The notes: generated from the letters alone by a model not told the origin. 15,935 bases of DNA from Gallionella sp. (GCA_017880945.1 JADGRM010000018.1:1-15935); one strand, 5' to 3'. Counted from the stretch's first letter, positions 6,272 through 14,232 are shown. Made by a program: numbers and translations.

Positions 6272-7872
6272 AACTGGCAATCGCGCAAATCAACTGCGTA
6301 TTAGGCGATCTAGAGGGAAATGTTGCAAAGATTTTGCAACACGCCGAACAGGCCAGGCAACAGGGTGTGCAATTATTACTGACACCCGAGCTCTGCTTGT
6401 GCGGTTATCCGCCGGAAGACTTGCTGCTGCGTGATGGGTTTTACGATGCGTGTTCGCAGGCGCTGGATGACCTCACCGCAAAGATTTCGGGCATCGCCGT
6501 GGTGGTGGGGCATCCGCATGAACAGGACGGGAAACGCTACAACGCTGCCTCGTTGCTGCGGGATGGGGTGGTTGCCGCGACATATCTCAAACATGAACTA
6601 CCTAATTATTCGGTGTTCGACGAGGAGCGCTATTTCGATCATGGCAGCGAGCCTTGCGTGTTCGAAATGGAAGGCATCCGCTTTGCGTTGAATATCTGTG
6701 CCGATATTTGGGAGCGTGAGACAGCGCTTCGCGCACGTGATGCCGGTGCGCAGGTGCTGCTGGTGTTGAATGCATCTCCTTATGCTATCGACAAGCAGGA
6801 ATCCCGTCATCACGTCATTCGCGAGCGGATCGCGGAGACCGGCATGGCTGTTGTTTATGCCAACATGGTCGGCGGTCAGGACGAATTGATTTTTGATGGT
6901 GGCTCGTTCGCGATGGATCGCAACGGTGTGTTGACCGCACAGTGCGCAGTTTTTGAAGAAGCGTTGGCTACACTTGAAATGCGGGATGATTTGCGTCCGG
7001 TCGGTGAAATGGCCGCGGAATTGGGCGAAGAGGCTGGCGTCTATCGCGCCCTGTGTCTTGGCGTGCGGGACTACATCAACAAGAACCGCTTCCCCGGGGT
7101 GCTGTTGGGATTGTCAGGCGGGATCGATTCTGCATTGACCCTGGCGATAGCGGTCGACGCGCTGGGTGCGGATAAAGTCCATGCAGTGATGATGCCGTCG
7201 CCCTATACCGCGCAAATCAGTCTGGACGATGCACGCGAGATGGTGAAGATACTCGGCGTGCGTTATGACGAGTTTCCGATCGAAGCGATGTTCCAAAGCT
7301 ATTCGGCCACACTGGAAACGACTTTCGCCGGGCGTGCGGTGGATACCACCGAAGAAAATCTGCAGGCGCGCATACGCGGCACCTTGCTGATGGCCTTGTC
7401 CAACAAGCTCGGCTCGCTGGTGTTGACCACCGGCAACAAGTCCGAAATGACCGTGGGTTATGCCACGCTGTATGGTGATATGGCGGGGGGCTTTGCGGTA
7501 CTGAAAGATGTCAGCAAAACGCTGGTGTATCGCCTGTCTCGTTATCGCAACACCTTGGGGCATGTGATCCCCGAGCGCATCATCACGCGCCCGCCGAGTG
7601 CGGAATTGCGCGCCGACCAAACCGATCAGGACAGTCTGCCGCCATACGATGTGCTGGATGCCATCATGGCGTGTTATGTTGAACAGAATCTTGCGATCCC
7701 GGAAATCATCGCGCGCGGCTTTGCTGAACCAGATGTGCGCCGCGTGGTGCATCTGATCCGTATCAGCGAATACAAGCGCCGCCAATCTGCGGTGGGTATC
7801 CGCATCACGGAGCGCAGCTACGGTAAAGACTGGCGTTATCCGATCACGGTGCGTTATCAGGACGACTTCTAA
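6268..7872 (+). CDS. nadE: Glutamine-dependent NAD+ synthetase
   Basis: Last step of NAD synthesis: amidation of deamido-NAD+ with ATP, using ammonia released from glutamine. It is a two-domain protein of 534 aa, normal for the glutamine-using type. The N-terminal nitrilase-like amidase domain (about 1-250) shows the Glu-Lys-Cys triad at E41 (TPELCLCGYPPED), K108 (YLKHELPNY) and C144 (LNICADIW). The C-terminal synthetase domain (about 260-534) has the ATP-binding loop LSGGIDSAL (282-290), TTGNKSEMTVGYATLYGDMAGG and a C-terminal ITERSYGKDWRYPI. The ATG at 6268 gives the standard MKLAIAQINCVLGDLEGN start. Its SD is poor (no GGAG within 15 nt), which makes coupling to the overlapping upstream ORF or leader control more plausible. 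rimP follows under its own promoter. Confidence 0.97.
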   Translation: MKLAIAQINCVLGDLEGNVAKILQHAEQARQQGVQLLLTPELCLCGYPPEDLLLRDGFYDACSQALDDLTAKISGIAVVVGHPHEQDGKRYNAASLLRDGVVAATYLKHELPNYSVFDEERYFDHGSEPCVFEMEGIRFALNICADIWERETALRARDAGAQVLLVLNASPYAIDKQESRHHVIRERIAETGMAVVYANMVGGQDELIFDGGSFAMDRNGVLTAQCAVFEEALATLEMRDDLRPVGEMAAELGEEAGVYRALCLGVRDYINKNRFPGVLLGLSGGIDSALTLAIAVDALGADKVHAVMMPSPYTAQISLDDAREMVKILGVRYDEFPIEAMFQSYSATLETTFAGRAVDTTEENLQARIRGTLLMALSNKLGSLVLTTGNKSEMTVGYATLYGDMAGGFAVLKDVSKTLVYRLSRYRNTLGHVIPERIITRPPSAELRADQTDQDSLPPYDVLDAIMACYVEQNLAIPEIIARGFAEPDVRRVVHLIRISEYKRRQSAVGIRITERSYGKDWRYPITVRYQDDF

Positions 7873-7901
7873 ATCTAATTCCATTTAACGGCGAGTTTTG
7901 T

Positions 7902-7907
7902 TACAAT
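7902..7907 (+). promoter_or_regulatory. Candidate promoter of the rimP-nusA-infB operon
   Basis: The -10 box TACAAT is followed by the GC-rich discriminator GCGCCGCG. At 17 bp spacing the -35 (TTCCAT) is poor. Transcription would start near 7914, so the hairpin at 7924 would lie at the 5' end of the message. Confidence 0.5.
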
Positions 7908-7923
7908 GCGCCGCGTTTTGAGA

Positions 7924-7944
7924 TGGGCTTCGAGCCCGTTTTTT
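7924..7944 (+). terminator. rimP-leader-type terminator/attenuator hairpin
   Basis: GGGCT-TCG-AGCCC (7925-7937) is flanked by a T-G pair, with six T at 7939-7944. It lies 30-40 nt downstream of the -10 box and 41 nt before the rimP ATG, where Rfam's rimP leader family places an attenuating terminator in Proteobacteria. It could also be the terminator of nadE. Both roles are compatible. Confidence 0.75.
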
Positions 7945-7966
7945 ATTTGTGGGGCATAATTTTTGA

Positions 7967-8004
7967 ATGTGGTGAAGCTGGATTTATGGATGTGGTGAAG
8001 CTGG
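7967..8004 (+). repeat. 15-bp direct repeat across the rimP start
   Basis: ATGTGGTGAAGCTGG occurs at 7967-7981 and again at 7990-8004, a 23-bp period, with the rimP ATG (7986) between the copies. The upstream copy reads ATG-TGG-TGA, a two-codon start-stop. It probably arose as a small tandem duplication of the gene's 5' end. Confidence 0.85.
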
Positions 8005-8411
8005 TCGAGACGACGGTAAATGGCTTGGGCTATGAATTGGTGGACCTGGAACGCTCTGGGCGCGGCATGTTGCGCGTGTTCATCGATAAGCCGGAAGGCA
8101 TCTCGGTGGATGATTGCCAGGTGGTGAGCAACCAATTGACGCGCCTGTTCCTGGTTGAGAATGTCGATTATGACCGTCTTGAGGTTTCGTCGCCGGGCTT
8201 GGACAGGCCGCTGAAGAAGGAAGCAGACTTCATGCGCTTCGCCGGTGAAAAAGCTCAGCTCAAGCTGCGCATGCCGTTGGCAGGACGCAAGAATTTCGTC
8301 GGCGTGATAGGCGGGGTAAGCGATGGGATATTGCAATTGGATGTGGACGGCAATCAGGTAGCAATCGAATTGTCGAATTTGGATAAGGCGCGTTTAGTGC
8401 CGACTTTTTAG
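7986..8411 (+). CDS. rimP: Ribosome maturation factor RimP
   Basis: Cytoplasmic factor needed for 30S subunit assembly; it binds ribosomal protein S12. The 141 aa show the usual two parts: an N-terminal alpha/beta domain (about 1-75; GLGYELVDLERSGRGMLRVF, then SVDDCQVVSNQL and VSSPGLDRPL) and a C-terminal SH3-like barrel (about 80-141; FVGVIGGVSDGILQLDVDG). The frame is open from 7923, but I start at 7986 because family members begin close to the VETTVNGLGYELV segment, and because 7923 lies inside the leader hairpin. The SD is weak (GGTGA at some distance). First gene of the operon; nusA follows after 79 nt. A 16-nt near-repeat (TTGTTGATG twice) lies in that gap. Confidence 0.94.
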   Translation: MDVVKLVETTVNGLGYELVDLERSGRGMLRVFIDKPEGISVDDCQVVSNQLTRLFLVENVDYDRLEVSSPGLDRPLKKEADFMRFAGEKAQLKLRMPLAGRKNFVGVIGGVSDGILQLDVDGNQVAIELSNLDKARLVPTF

Positions 8412-8490
8412 TTTTTGATGCTTGTCATTGTTGATGTATCTCTTTGTTGATGCATGGCTTGGACAGGCGAGTAGATAGCCGGAGAATAGT

Positions 8491-9963
8491 ATGAGTCGTG
8501 AAATTTTATTGCTGGTGGATGCGCTGTCCCGTGAAAAAAACGTGGACAACGAAGTCGTGTTCGAGTCGCTGGAGTCCGCACTGGCCTCCGCGACTAAAAA
8601 ACGTTTTTCGGACGAGGCCGACGTGCGGGTAGAGATCGATCGCAATACCGGTGAATATGCATCCTTCCGCCGCTGGGAAGTGATGGACGACGAAACCTTC
8701 GAGACCCCTGATCTGCACATCAAGCTGGAAGAAGCGCAAAAGCGCAATCCTGCTATCCAGGTCGGAGAGTTCATCGAAGAGCCGCTGGAATCCATCGATT
8801 TCGGGCGCATCGGGGCGCAAGCCGCGAAACAGGTCATTTTCCAGAAGATCCGGGATGCCGAGCGCGAGCAGGTGTTGGCCGACTTCATGGATCGCAAGGA
8901 GCACCTGGTGTCCGGCACGGTCAAGAGACTCGAACGCGGCAACGCGATCATCGAATTCGGCAAGATCGAAGCCTTGTTGCCACGCGAGCAGATGATTGCC
9001 AAGGAAAACCTGCGTGTCGGCGATCGTGTCAAAGCACATCTGCTGCGCGTGGATCGCAGTGCACGCGGTCCGCAAGTGATCTTGTCGCGCACCTCGCCCG
9101 AATTGCTGGTCAAGCTGTTCGAACTGGAAGTCCCGGAGATCGAAGAGAAGCTGCTGGAGATTGTCAGTGCCGCTCGCGATCCCGGATCGCGCGCCAAGAT
9201 CGCGGTGTTATCGCATGATCCGCGTATCGATCCTATCGGCACTTGTGTCGGAATGCGGGGTTCGCGTGTGCAGGGCGTGACCAACGAGTTGGCCGGTGAA
9301 CGTGTGGATATCATCCTCTGGGCGGAAGACCCGGCTACTTACGTCATCAACGCGCTGGCTCCCGCAGAGGTGAGCAGCATCGTCGTGGATGAGGAACGAC
9401 ACAGCATGGATGTGGTGGTCGAGGAAGAAAATCTGGCGCAAGCTATCGGACGCGGCGGTCAGAACGTGCGCTTGGCCAGTGAATTGACCGGCTGGGAACT
9501 TAATATCATGACGGTTGAGCAGTCCAGCGAAAAGCATAACGAAGAATTTTCCAAGACCCGCGCGGTATTCATGGAAAAACTGGATGTGGATGAAGAAGTT
9601 GCCGACATTCTGGTGCAGGAAGGCTTCAATACGCTGGAAGAAGTGGCGTATGTGCCGCTGGATGAGATGCTGGAGATCGAATCTTTCGACGAAGCGACGG
9701 TGAATGAGTTGCGCAGCCGCGCGCGCAATGCACTGTTGACGGCGGCGATCGCCAGCGAAGAAAAAGTGGAACACGGTATCGAGGATCTGCTCAAGCTGGA
9801 AGGAATGGACGAGCAAACAGCGCGCACCTTGGCTGCCAAGGGTATCGCGACACAAGAACAATTGGCGGACCTGGATGTGGATGAGTTGGTGGAGCTTTCC
9901 GGCATGGATGGCGAGCGTGCCAATACATTGATCATGGCGGCACGCGCACCTTGGTTTGCTTAA
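8491..9963 (+). CDS. nusA: Transcription termination/antitermination factor NusA
   Basis: Binds RNA polymerase and nascent RNA and modulates pausing, intrinsic termination and antitermination. 490 aa, matching the long proteobacterial form. Domains: N-terminal polymerase-binding domain (about 1-130, from MSREILLLVDALSREKNV); S1 domain (about 138-200, HLVSGTVKRLERGNAIIEFG); KH1 with GMRGSR (254-259) followed by GERVDIILWAEDP; KH2 with GRGGQN (320-325); and two acidic C-terminal repeat domains (about 365-490, each with a VADILVQEGF-like or EQTARTLAAKGI-like helix-hairpin-helix). The ATG at 8491 has GGAGA 5 nt upstream. infB starts 28 nt after the stop. NusA commonly controls its own operon, so the hairpin before rimP may be a target (inference). 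Confidence 0.97.
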   Translation: MSREILLLVDALSREKNVDNEVVFESLESALASATKKRFSDEADVRVEIDRNTGEYASFRRWEVMDDETFETPDLHIKLEEAQKRNPAIQVGEFIEEPLESIDFGRIGAQAAKQVIFQKIRDAEREQVLADFMDRKEHLVSGTVKRLERGNAIIEFGKIEALLPREQMIAKENLRVGDRVKAHLLRVDRSARGPQVILSRTSPELLVKLFELEVPEIEEKLLEIVSAARDPGSRAKIAVLSHDPRIDPIGTCVGMRGSRVQGVTNELAGERVDIILWAEDPATYVINALAPAEVSSIVVDEERHSMDVVVEEENLAQAIGRGGQNVRLASELTGWELNIMTVEQSSEKHNEEFSKTRAVFMEKLDVDEEVADILVQEGFNTLEEVAYVPLDEMLEIESFDEATVNELRSRARNALLTAAIASEEKVEHGIEDLLKLEGMDEQTARTLAAKGIATQEQLADLDVDELVELSGMDGERANTLIMAARAPWFA

Positions 9964-9991
9964 GTTGGTAAGGGTAGTTTAAAGGACGGTA

Positions 9992-12580
9992 ATGGGAAAA
10001 TTGAACGTAACGCAATTTGCGACTGAACTGGGATTGCCGGTTGCCTTACTGCTTGAGCAGTTGAAGGCGGCGGGGATGGACAAGGAGCAGGAATCCGATC
10101 CGATGTCGGAAAAGGACAAGGCGAAATTGCTGGAACATTTGCGCCAGGCGCATGGTGCCGAAAAACCTGCCAAGAAGATCACGCTGATCCGCCGCGAAAC
10201 CACCGAAATCAAGAAGGCTGATAGCACCGGTCGCGCGCGCACCATTCAAGTGGAAGTGCGCAAACGCCGCGTAGTGGCTCCGGTCGCCGCCGCTGATGCC
10301 GCGGCACCTGCAGCACCACCGGTTGAAGCAGCGGCTCCGCCCAAGAAGGGCAACGCCACCAAGGTGGTAAATGAGCAGGAAATGGCGACGCGCGAGGAAG
10401 AAGCACGCTTGCAGGCAGAATTGGCGGCGCGTCAGGCAGCCGAGGTGCAAGTCAAGCAAGAGCGCAGCAAACGCAAGACGGCGCAGAAAACCGTTGAGCC
10501 TGAGCCGCAACCTGTTGTGGCAGCGGTGATAAAGGTTGCAGAAGCAATTCCTGTGGTCGCTGCACCGATCGTCAATCTGGCGGAAGGTACATTGCACAGG
10601 CCGGCGCCCAAGCCCGGTGACAAGATAGCCAAGCCGAGCAAAAAACCAAAGCCTGAAGCCAAGGCCAGCCCGTGGGACGAAAAAGGACACAAGAAGCGTA
10701 CCCCGGCCAAACCCGGTGATAAACCGGGTGTCTGGACAACACCGGTGCGTGCACCGCGCCATGACAAACACAGCAAGCATGCCGTTGAGCCTGAGCACGC
10801 ATTCTCGTTGCCGACCGAACCTATCGTGCATGAAGTGGCTGTTCCCGAAACCATCAGCGTCGCCGAATTGGCCCAGAAGATGTCGATCAAGGCTTCTGAA
10901 ATCATCAAGGTATTGATGAAAATGGGTTCGATGGTGACCATCAATCAAGTGCTCGATCAGGAAACCGCGATGATCGTGGTGGAGGAGATGGGGCACGTCG
11001 CCAAGGCTGCCAAGCTGGACGATCCGGATGCCTATCTGATCGATACCGAAGCGCATCATGATGTGGCACTGGAGCCGCGTGCACCAGTCGTTACCGTGAT
11101 GGGTCACGTCGATCACGGCAAGACTTCCTTGCTCGATTACATACGCCGCACCCGTGTCGCATCAGGCGAAGCGGGCGGTATCACCCAGCATATCGGCGCG
11201 TATCACGTCGATACCCCGCGCGGCATGGTCACCTTCCTGGATACGCCTGGTCACGAAGCGTTTACTGCAATGCGTGCACGTGGCGCCAAAGCGACCGACA
11301 TCGTTATTCTGGTAGTGGCCGCCGATGACGGCGTGATGCCGCAGACCAAGGAAGCCATCGCGCATGCCAGGGCCGCCAACGTGCCGCTGGTGGTGGCAAT
11401 AACCAAGGTCGACAAGCCCGAAGCCAACGTCGAGCGCGTCAAACAGGAGCTGGTCGCAGAAGGGGTGACGCCGGAAGATTGGGGTGGCGACGCGATGTTC
11501 GTCGAAGTTTCATCCAAGTCCGGCCAGGGCATAGACCAATTGCTGGAAGGCGTGTTGTTGCAAGCCGAGGTGCTGGAACTGAAAGCGCCGCGTGCCACGC
11601 ACGCCAAGGGGCTGGTGATCGAAGCGCGTCTGGACAAGGGCAAAGGGCCGGTGGCTACCGTACTGATACAGTCCGGCACGATGAAGCGCGGCGATGCAGT
11701 ACTGGTTGGTTCGGTGTTCGGCCGGGTGCGCGCGATGCTGGACGAGAACGGCAAGACCATCAACGAAGCGGGCCCATCGATCCCGGTGGAGATACAGGGC
11801 TTGTCCGAAGTGCCCGCTGCCGGTGAAGAACTGATGGTATTGGCAGACGAAAAACGCGCCCGCGAGATCGCACAGTTCCGCCAGGGCAAGTATCGCGGTG
11901 TGAAGCTTGCCAAACAGCAGGCCGCCAAGCTGGAGAATATGTTCGAGCAGATGGCCGAAGGCGAAGTGCGCACCTTGTCGCTGATCGTGAAATCCGACGT
12001 GCAAGGTTCTGCCGAGGCGATCGCGCAATCCCTGCAAAAACTCTCCACCAACGAGGTCAAGGTCAATCTGATCCACGGCGGTGTGGGTGCGATCTCCGAG
12101 TCGGATGTCAATCTGGCGCTGGCCTCCAAGGCGATCATTATCGGCTTCAACACGCGTGCCGATGCGGCCGCGCGCAAACTGGCGGAATCTTCCGGCGTGG
12201 ACATCCGTTACTACAACATCATCTACGCGATGGTGGACGAGATCAAGGCGGCGCTGTCCGGCATGCTGGCTCCCGAGAAACGCGAAAGCATCATGGGCAT
12301 GGTCGAAGTGCGCCAGGTGTTCACCGTTTCCAAGGTGGGCACGATCGCCGGTTGTTATGTGCTGGATGGCATGATCAAGCGTGGCGCGAGGGTGCGCGTG
12401 TTGCGCGACAACGTGGTGATCCACGACGGAGAATTGGATTCGCTGAAACGCTTCAAGGACGACGTGAGAGAAGTCAAAGCCAATTTCGAGTGCGGCCTGT
12501 CGGTGAAGAATTTCAACGATCTGGTGGTGGGTGACAAGCTCGAAGCCTACGAGATCGTTGAGGTTGCGCGCGCGCTTTAA
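9992..12580 (+). CDS. infB: Translation initiation factor IF-2
   Basis: GTPase that brings fMet-tRNA to the 30S subunit and promotes subunit joining. 862 aa. Layout: N-terminal IF2_N domain (about 1-52), a long Ala/Pro/Lys-rich linker (about 95-270), a second IF2_N domain (about 280-335, ETISVAELAQKMSIKASEII), then the G domain with GHVDHGKT (371-378), DTPGH (417-421), TKVD (471-474) and SSK (507-509). Domain II and the C-terminal fMet-tRNA-binding region follow (GTIAGCYVLDGMIKRG). The ATG at 9992 has AGGA 6-7 nt upstream. Shorter forms from internal starts, known in E. coli, are possible but not visible as clear signals. Unusually, about 290 bp separate it from rbfA, mostly filled by a repeat element. 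Confidence 0.97.
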   Translation: MGKLNVTQFATELGLPVALLLEQLKAAGMDKEQESDPMSEKDKAKLLEHLRQAHGAEKPAKKITLIRRETTEIKKADSTGRARTIQVEVRKRRVVAPVAAADAAAPAAPPVEAAAPPKKGNATKVVNEQEMATREEEARLQAELAARQAAEVQVKQERSKRKTAQKTVEPEPQPVVAAVIKVAEAIPVVAAPIVNLAEGTLHRPAPKPGDKIAKPSKKPKPEAKASPWDEKGHKKRTPAKPGDKPGVWTTPVRAPRHDKHSKHAVEPEHAFSLPTEPIVHEVAVPETISVAELAQKMSIKASEIIKVLMKMGSMVTINQVLDQETAMIVVEEMGHVAKAAKLDDPDAYLIDTEAHHDVALEPRAPVVTVMGHVDHGKTSLLDYIRRTRVASGEAGGITQHIGAYHVDTPRGMVTFLDTPGHEAFTAMRARGAKATDIVILVVAADDGVMPQTKEAIAHARAANVPLVVAITKVDKPEANVERVKQELVAEGVTPEDWGGDAMFVEVSSKSGQGIDQLLEGVLLQAEVLELKAPRATHAKGLVIEARLDKGKGPVATVLIQSGTMKRGDAVLVGSVFGRVRAMLDENGKTINEAGPSIPVEIQGLSEVPAAGEELMVLADEKRAREIAQFRQGKYRGVKLAKQQAAKLENMFEQMAEGEVRTLSLIVKSDVQGSAEAIAQSLQKLSTNEVKVNLIHGGVGAISESDVNLALASKAIIIGFNTRADAAARKLAESSGVDIRYYNIIYAMVDEIKAALSGMLAPEKRESIMGMVEVRQVFTVSKVGTIAGCYVLDGMIKRGARVRVLRDNVVIHDGELDSLKRFKDDVREVKANFECGLSVKNFNDLVVGDKLEAYEIVEVARAL

Positions 12581-12647
12581 TTAAGTTTCTGCTCACCTAA
12601 TGGAAAACAATGCGTAGGTCGGGCTTAACCAGCGACTTGCTGAGCGT

Positions 12648-12696
12648 TAACCAGCGGCTTATGTCACCGTCTTTAGGTGACTTAGTCGAATGGCTA
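12648..12696 (+). repeat. Third copy of the hairpin repeat (49 nt)
   Basis: Same plan as 2199-2294 with one extra base before the stem: TAACCA, stem GTCACC (12663-12668), loop GTCTTTA, stem GGTGAC (12676-12681), TTAG, and a tail ending ATGGCTA. Compared with the copy at 2247 the second stem pair changes from C-G to T-A on both sides, keeping the pairing. A truncated copy (TAACCAGCGACTTGC) starts at 12626. Confidence 0.8.
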
Positions 12697-12716
12697 TGCA
12701 AAGCTCGCCCGACAAC

Positions 12717-12740
12717 CCTTCGACAAGCTCAGGACAGGCT
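12717..12740 (+). repeat. Short dispersed repeat with core CTTCGACAAGCTCAGGA
   Basis: Related to the degenerate copy after typA (4211-4235). It lies in the right half of the composite element. Function unknown. Confidence 0.5.
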
Positions 12741-12777
12741 TAATCCGGCGGGCAGCACCCGCAAGGGGTACGCCGTG

Positions 12778-12804
12778 GTTGTAAGGGGCTGAAGCCCCAA
12801 CAAC
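12778..12804 (+). repeat. Stem-loop within the composite element
   Basis: GTTGT (12778-12782) pairs with ACAAC (12800-12804), and GGGGC-TGAA-GCCCC (12785-12798) caps the stem, with small unpaired A bulges between. No T run follows, so it is not an intrinsic terminator; it could slow exonucleases or influence infB-rbfA read-through. Confidence 0.6.
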
Positions 12805-12835
12805 ACACGCAGAGCCCGCCCTACAAAAAAGCACG

Positions 12836-12863
12836 TTACGTAACTAACGAAAGACGGCATAAT
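12836..12863 (+). promoter_or_regulatory. Weak candidate promoter before rbfA
   Basis: TTACGT (12836-12841), a 16-bp spacer, then CATAAT (12858-12863). The -35 overlaps a perfect 10-bp palindrome GTTACGTAAC (12835-12844). A start near 12870 would leave rbfA nearly leaderless. This agrees with the absence of an SD in the A-rich stretch before its ATG, but the boxes are weak. Confidence 0.3.
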
Positions 12864-12872
12864 AAAAAAACA

Positions 12873-13238
12873 ATGGGAAATTTTGCAAGAACCGACAGAG
12901 TAGCCCAGCAAATGCAGCGCGAAATTGCCGAGCTGGTGCGCCTGCGAATCAACGATCCGCGTGTGCGTCTGGTGACCATCACCGGCGTTGAAGTGGCGGG
13001 CGACTATTCTCATGCCAAGGTCTTTTTCACCCGTCTGGATGGCAAGCACGAAGAAGCCCAGCAAGGTTTGGAGAGCGCCAGCGGTTTTCTGCGCAGTCAG
13101 TTGGCGCACAGCATCAAGTTGCGCATCATGCCGCAATTGCATTTCGTCTTTGATTCCTCCGTCGAGCGCGGCAGCCATTTGTCGCAACTTATCGACGAAG
13201 CGGTTGCCAGCGACAAGCTACATCCCGATAATTCATAA
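12873..13238 (+). CDS. rbfA: Ribosome-binding factor A
   Basis: Small KH-fold protein that binds the immature 30S subunit near the 16S rRNA 5' end and is important in the cold. 121 aa, normal. Seen: N-terminal RTDRVAQQMQREIAELV, then INDPRVRLVTITGVEVAGDYSHAKVFF and ending LRIMPQLHFVFDSSVERGSHLSQLI, all characteristic. The ATG at 12873 gives the expected N-terminus (residues before RTDRVAQQM), although no Shine-Dalgarno is visible within 20 nt upstream, an oddity next to the inserted repeat element. truB begins 6 nt after the stop. Confidence 0.95.
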   Translation: MGNFARTDRVAQQMQREIAELVRLRINDPRVRLVTITGVEVAGDYSHAKVFFTRLDGKHEEAQQGLESASGFLRSQLAHSIKLRIMPQLHFVFDSSVERGSHLSQLIDEAVASDKLHPDNS

Positions 13239-13244
13239 ATTCTG

Positions 13245-14222
13245 ATGGCGCGTACCTTTCGCCCGTTAGACGGAGTGTTGTTGTTCGATAAGCCGCTGGA
13301 ACTCAGTTCCAACGATGCGCTGCAAAAAGTCCGCCGCCTGTTCCAGGCTGAAAAGGCCGGGCACACCGGTACGCTCGACCCCCTAGCCACCGGCCTGCTG
13401 CCAATCTGTTTCGGTGAGGCCACCAAATTTTCGATGATGCTGCTGGATGCCGATAAAACCTATCGTGCCTTGTTGCGCCTTGGACAAACTACCACCACAG
13501 GCGATGCCGAAGGCGACATCATCGCCGAACTTCCGGTCAAGGTTCAGCAGTCCGATGTCGATAGCGTGCTGGCCAAATTCCGCGGCGAGATCCAGCAACT
13601 CCCGCCCATGCACAGCGCGCTCAAACACCAGGGCAAGCCGCTCTACGAATACATCCGCAAAGGCGAGACCATAGAGCGCGAATTGCGCAGCGTGGTGATA
13701 CACGAGCTGCGGCTGAATTCTTTTTCCGGCAACGAGTCCGAAGAACTTTTGGCCGTGCACACGATGGACATCACCGTGCGCTGCAGCAAGGGCACATACA
13801 TCCGCACGCTTGCCGAAGACATCGGCGCGGCACTCGGCTGCGGAGCCCATCTGATCGGCCTGCGCCGCACTGCGATCGCCCATTTCGATTTGAACGACGG
13901 CTATACCCTGGTGCAACTTGCGGCGATGACCGATGCCGAGCGCGATGCTTGCATCCTGCCGTTGGTAAGCCTGATGCCCGACATGCCCAAACTGCAACTG
14001 GATACCGTGCAAATCAAGCGCTTGGCGCAAGGGCAACGCTTGGCGCTGGACACCGGTTTACCCGATGGCAAGGTTAGTTTGCATGGCCCGCAGGGATTCA
14101 TAGGGGTAGGACTGTTGCAAGGACGCCGTCTCGCCCCAGACAGGCTGTTGTCCGGTGTGGCAAAACAAGCTGCACAAACCAGCTCGGGGGCAAATATTGG
14201 GGTTGAGCAACAACCCCGTTAA
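13245..14222 (+). CDS. truB: tRNA pseudouridine(55) synthase TruB
   Basis: Converts U55 in the T-loop of tRNAs to pseudouridine and also acts as a tRNA folding chaperone. 325 aa. The catalytic aspartate is D45 in GHTGTLDPLATGLL, with the family's upstream KP motif at FDKP (14-17). KTYRALLRLGQTTTTGDAEG, the RGEIQQLPPMHSALKHQGKP segment, and CSKGTYIRTLAEDIG (the conserved second active-site region) follow, then a PUA-like C-terminal part. No SD is evident, and the ATG is 6 nt after the rbfA stop, which suggests translational coupling. The last codons overlap the rpsO promoter and a hairpin. Confidence 0.96.
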   Translation: MARTFRPLDGVLLFDKPLELSSNDALQKVRRLFQAEKAGHTGTLDPLATGLLPICFGEATKFSMMLLDADKTYRALLRLGQTTTTGDAEGDIIAELPVKVQQSDVDSVLAKFRGEIQQLPPMHSALKHQGKPLYEYIRKGETIERELRSVVIHELRLNSFSGNESEELLAVHTMDITVRCSKGTYIRTLAEDIGAALGCGAHLIGLRRTAIAHFDLNDGYTLVQLAAMTDAERDACILPLVSLMPDMPKLQLDTVQIKRLAQGQRLALDTGLPDGKVSLHGPQGFIGVGLLQGRRLAPDRLLSGVAKQAAQTSSGANIGVEQQPR

Positions 14223-14232
14223 AGGGTAGAAT
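14199..14232 (+). promoter_or_regulatory. rpsO promoter with overlapping hairpin
   Basis: -35 TTGAGC (14203-14208), an 18-bp spacer, -10 TAGAAT (14227-14232), then a GCGGCAC discriminator. The -35 lies within a perfect hairpin GGGGTTG-AGCAA-CAACCCC (14199-14217) at the 3' end of truB. No T tract follows the stem, so read-through from truB is expected. This is the best promoter in the window by spacing and box quality. A separate rpsO promoter is also known in E. coli. Confidence 0.65.

Larger units (their letters stand above)
12614..12824. mobile_element. Composite inverted-repeat (MITE-like) element between infB and rbfA
   Basis: The ends are inverted repeats matching at 11 of 12 bases: GTAGGTCGGGCT (12614-12625) and AGCCCGCCCTAC (12813-12824). 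A nested inverted pair, GTCGGGC (12618-12624) and GCCCGAC (12707-12713), encloses a third copy of the 48-nt hairpin repeat. The right half holds a short dispersed repeat (12717-12740) and a hairpin (12778-12804). There is no coding capacity for a transposase, so any movement would need enzymes from elsewhere. I did not find clear target-site duplications. It looks like accumulated small repeats inside an essential operon. Confidence 0.6.

Noticed and set aside
7875..8336. Minus-strand frame of 153 codons over rimP
   Set aside because: It is the antisense shadow of rimP and its leader, with no domain or SD.
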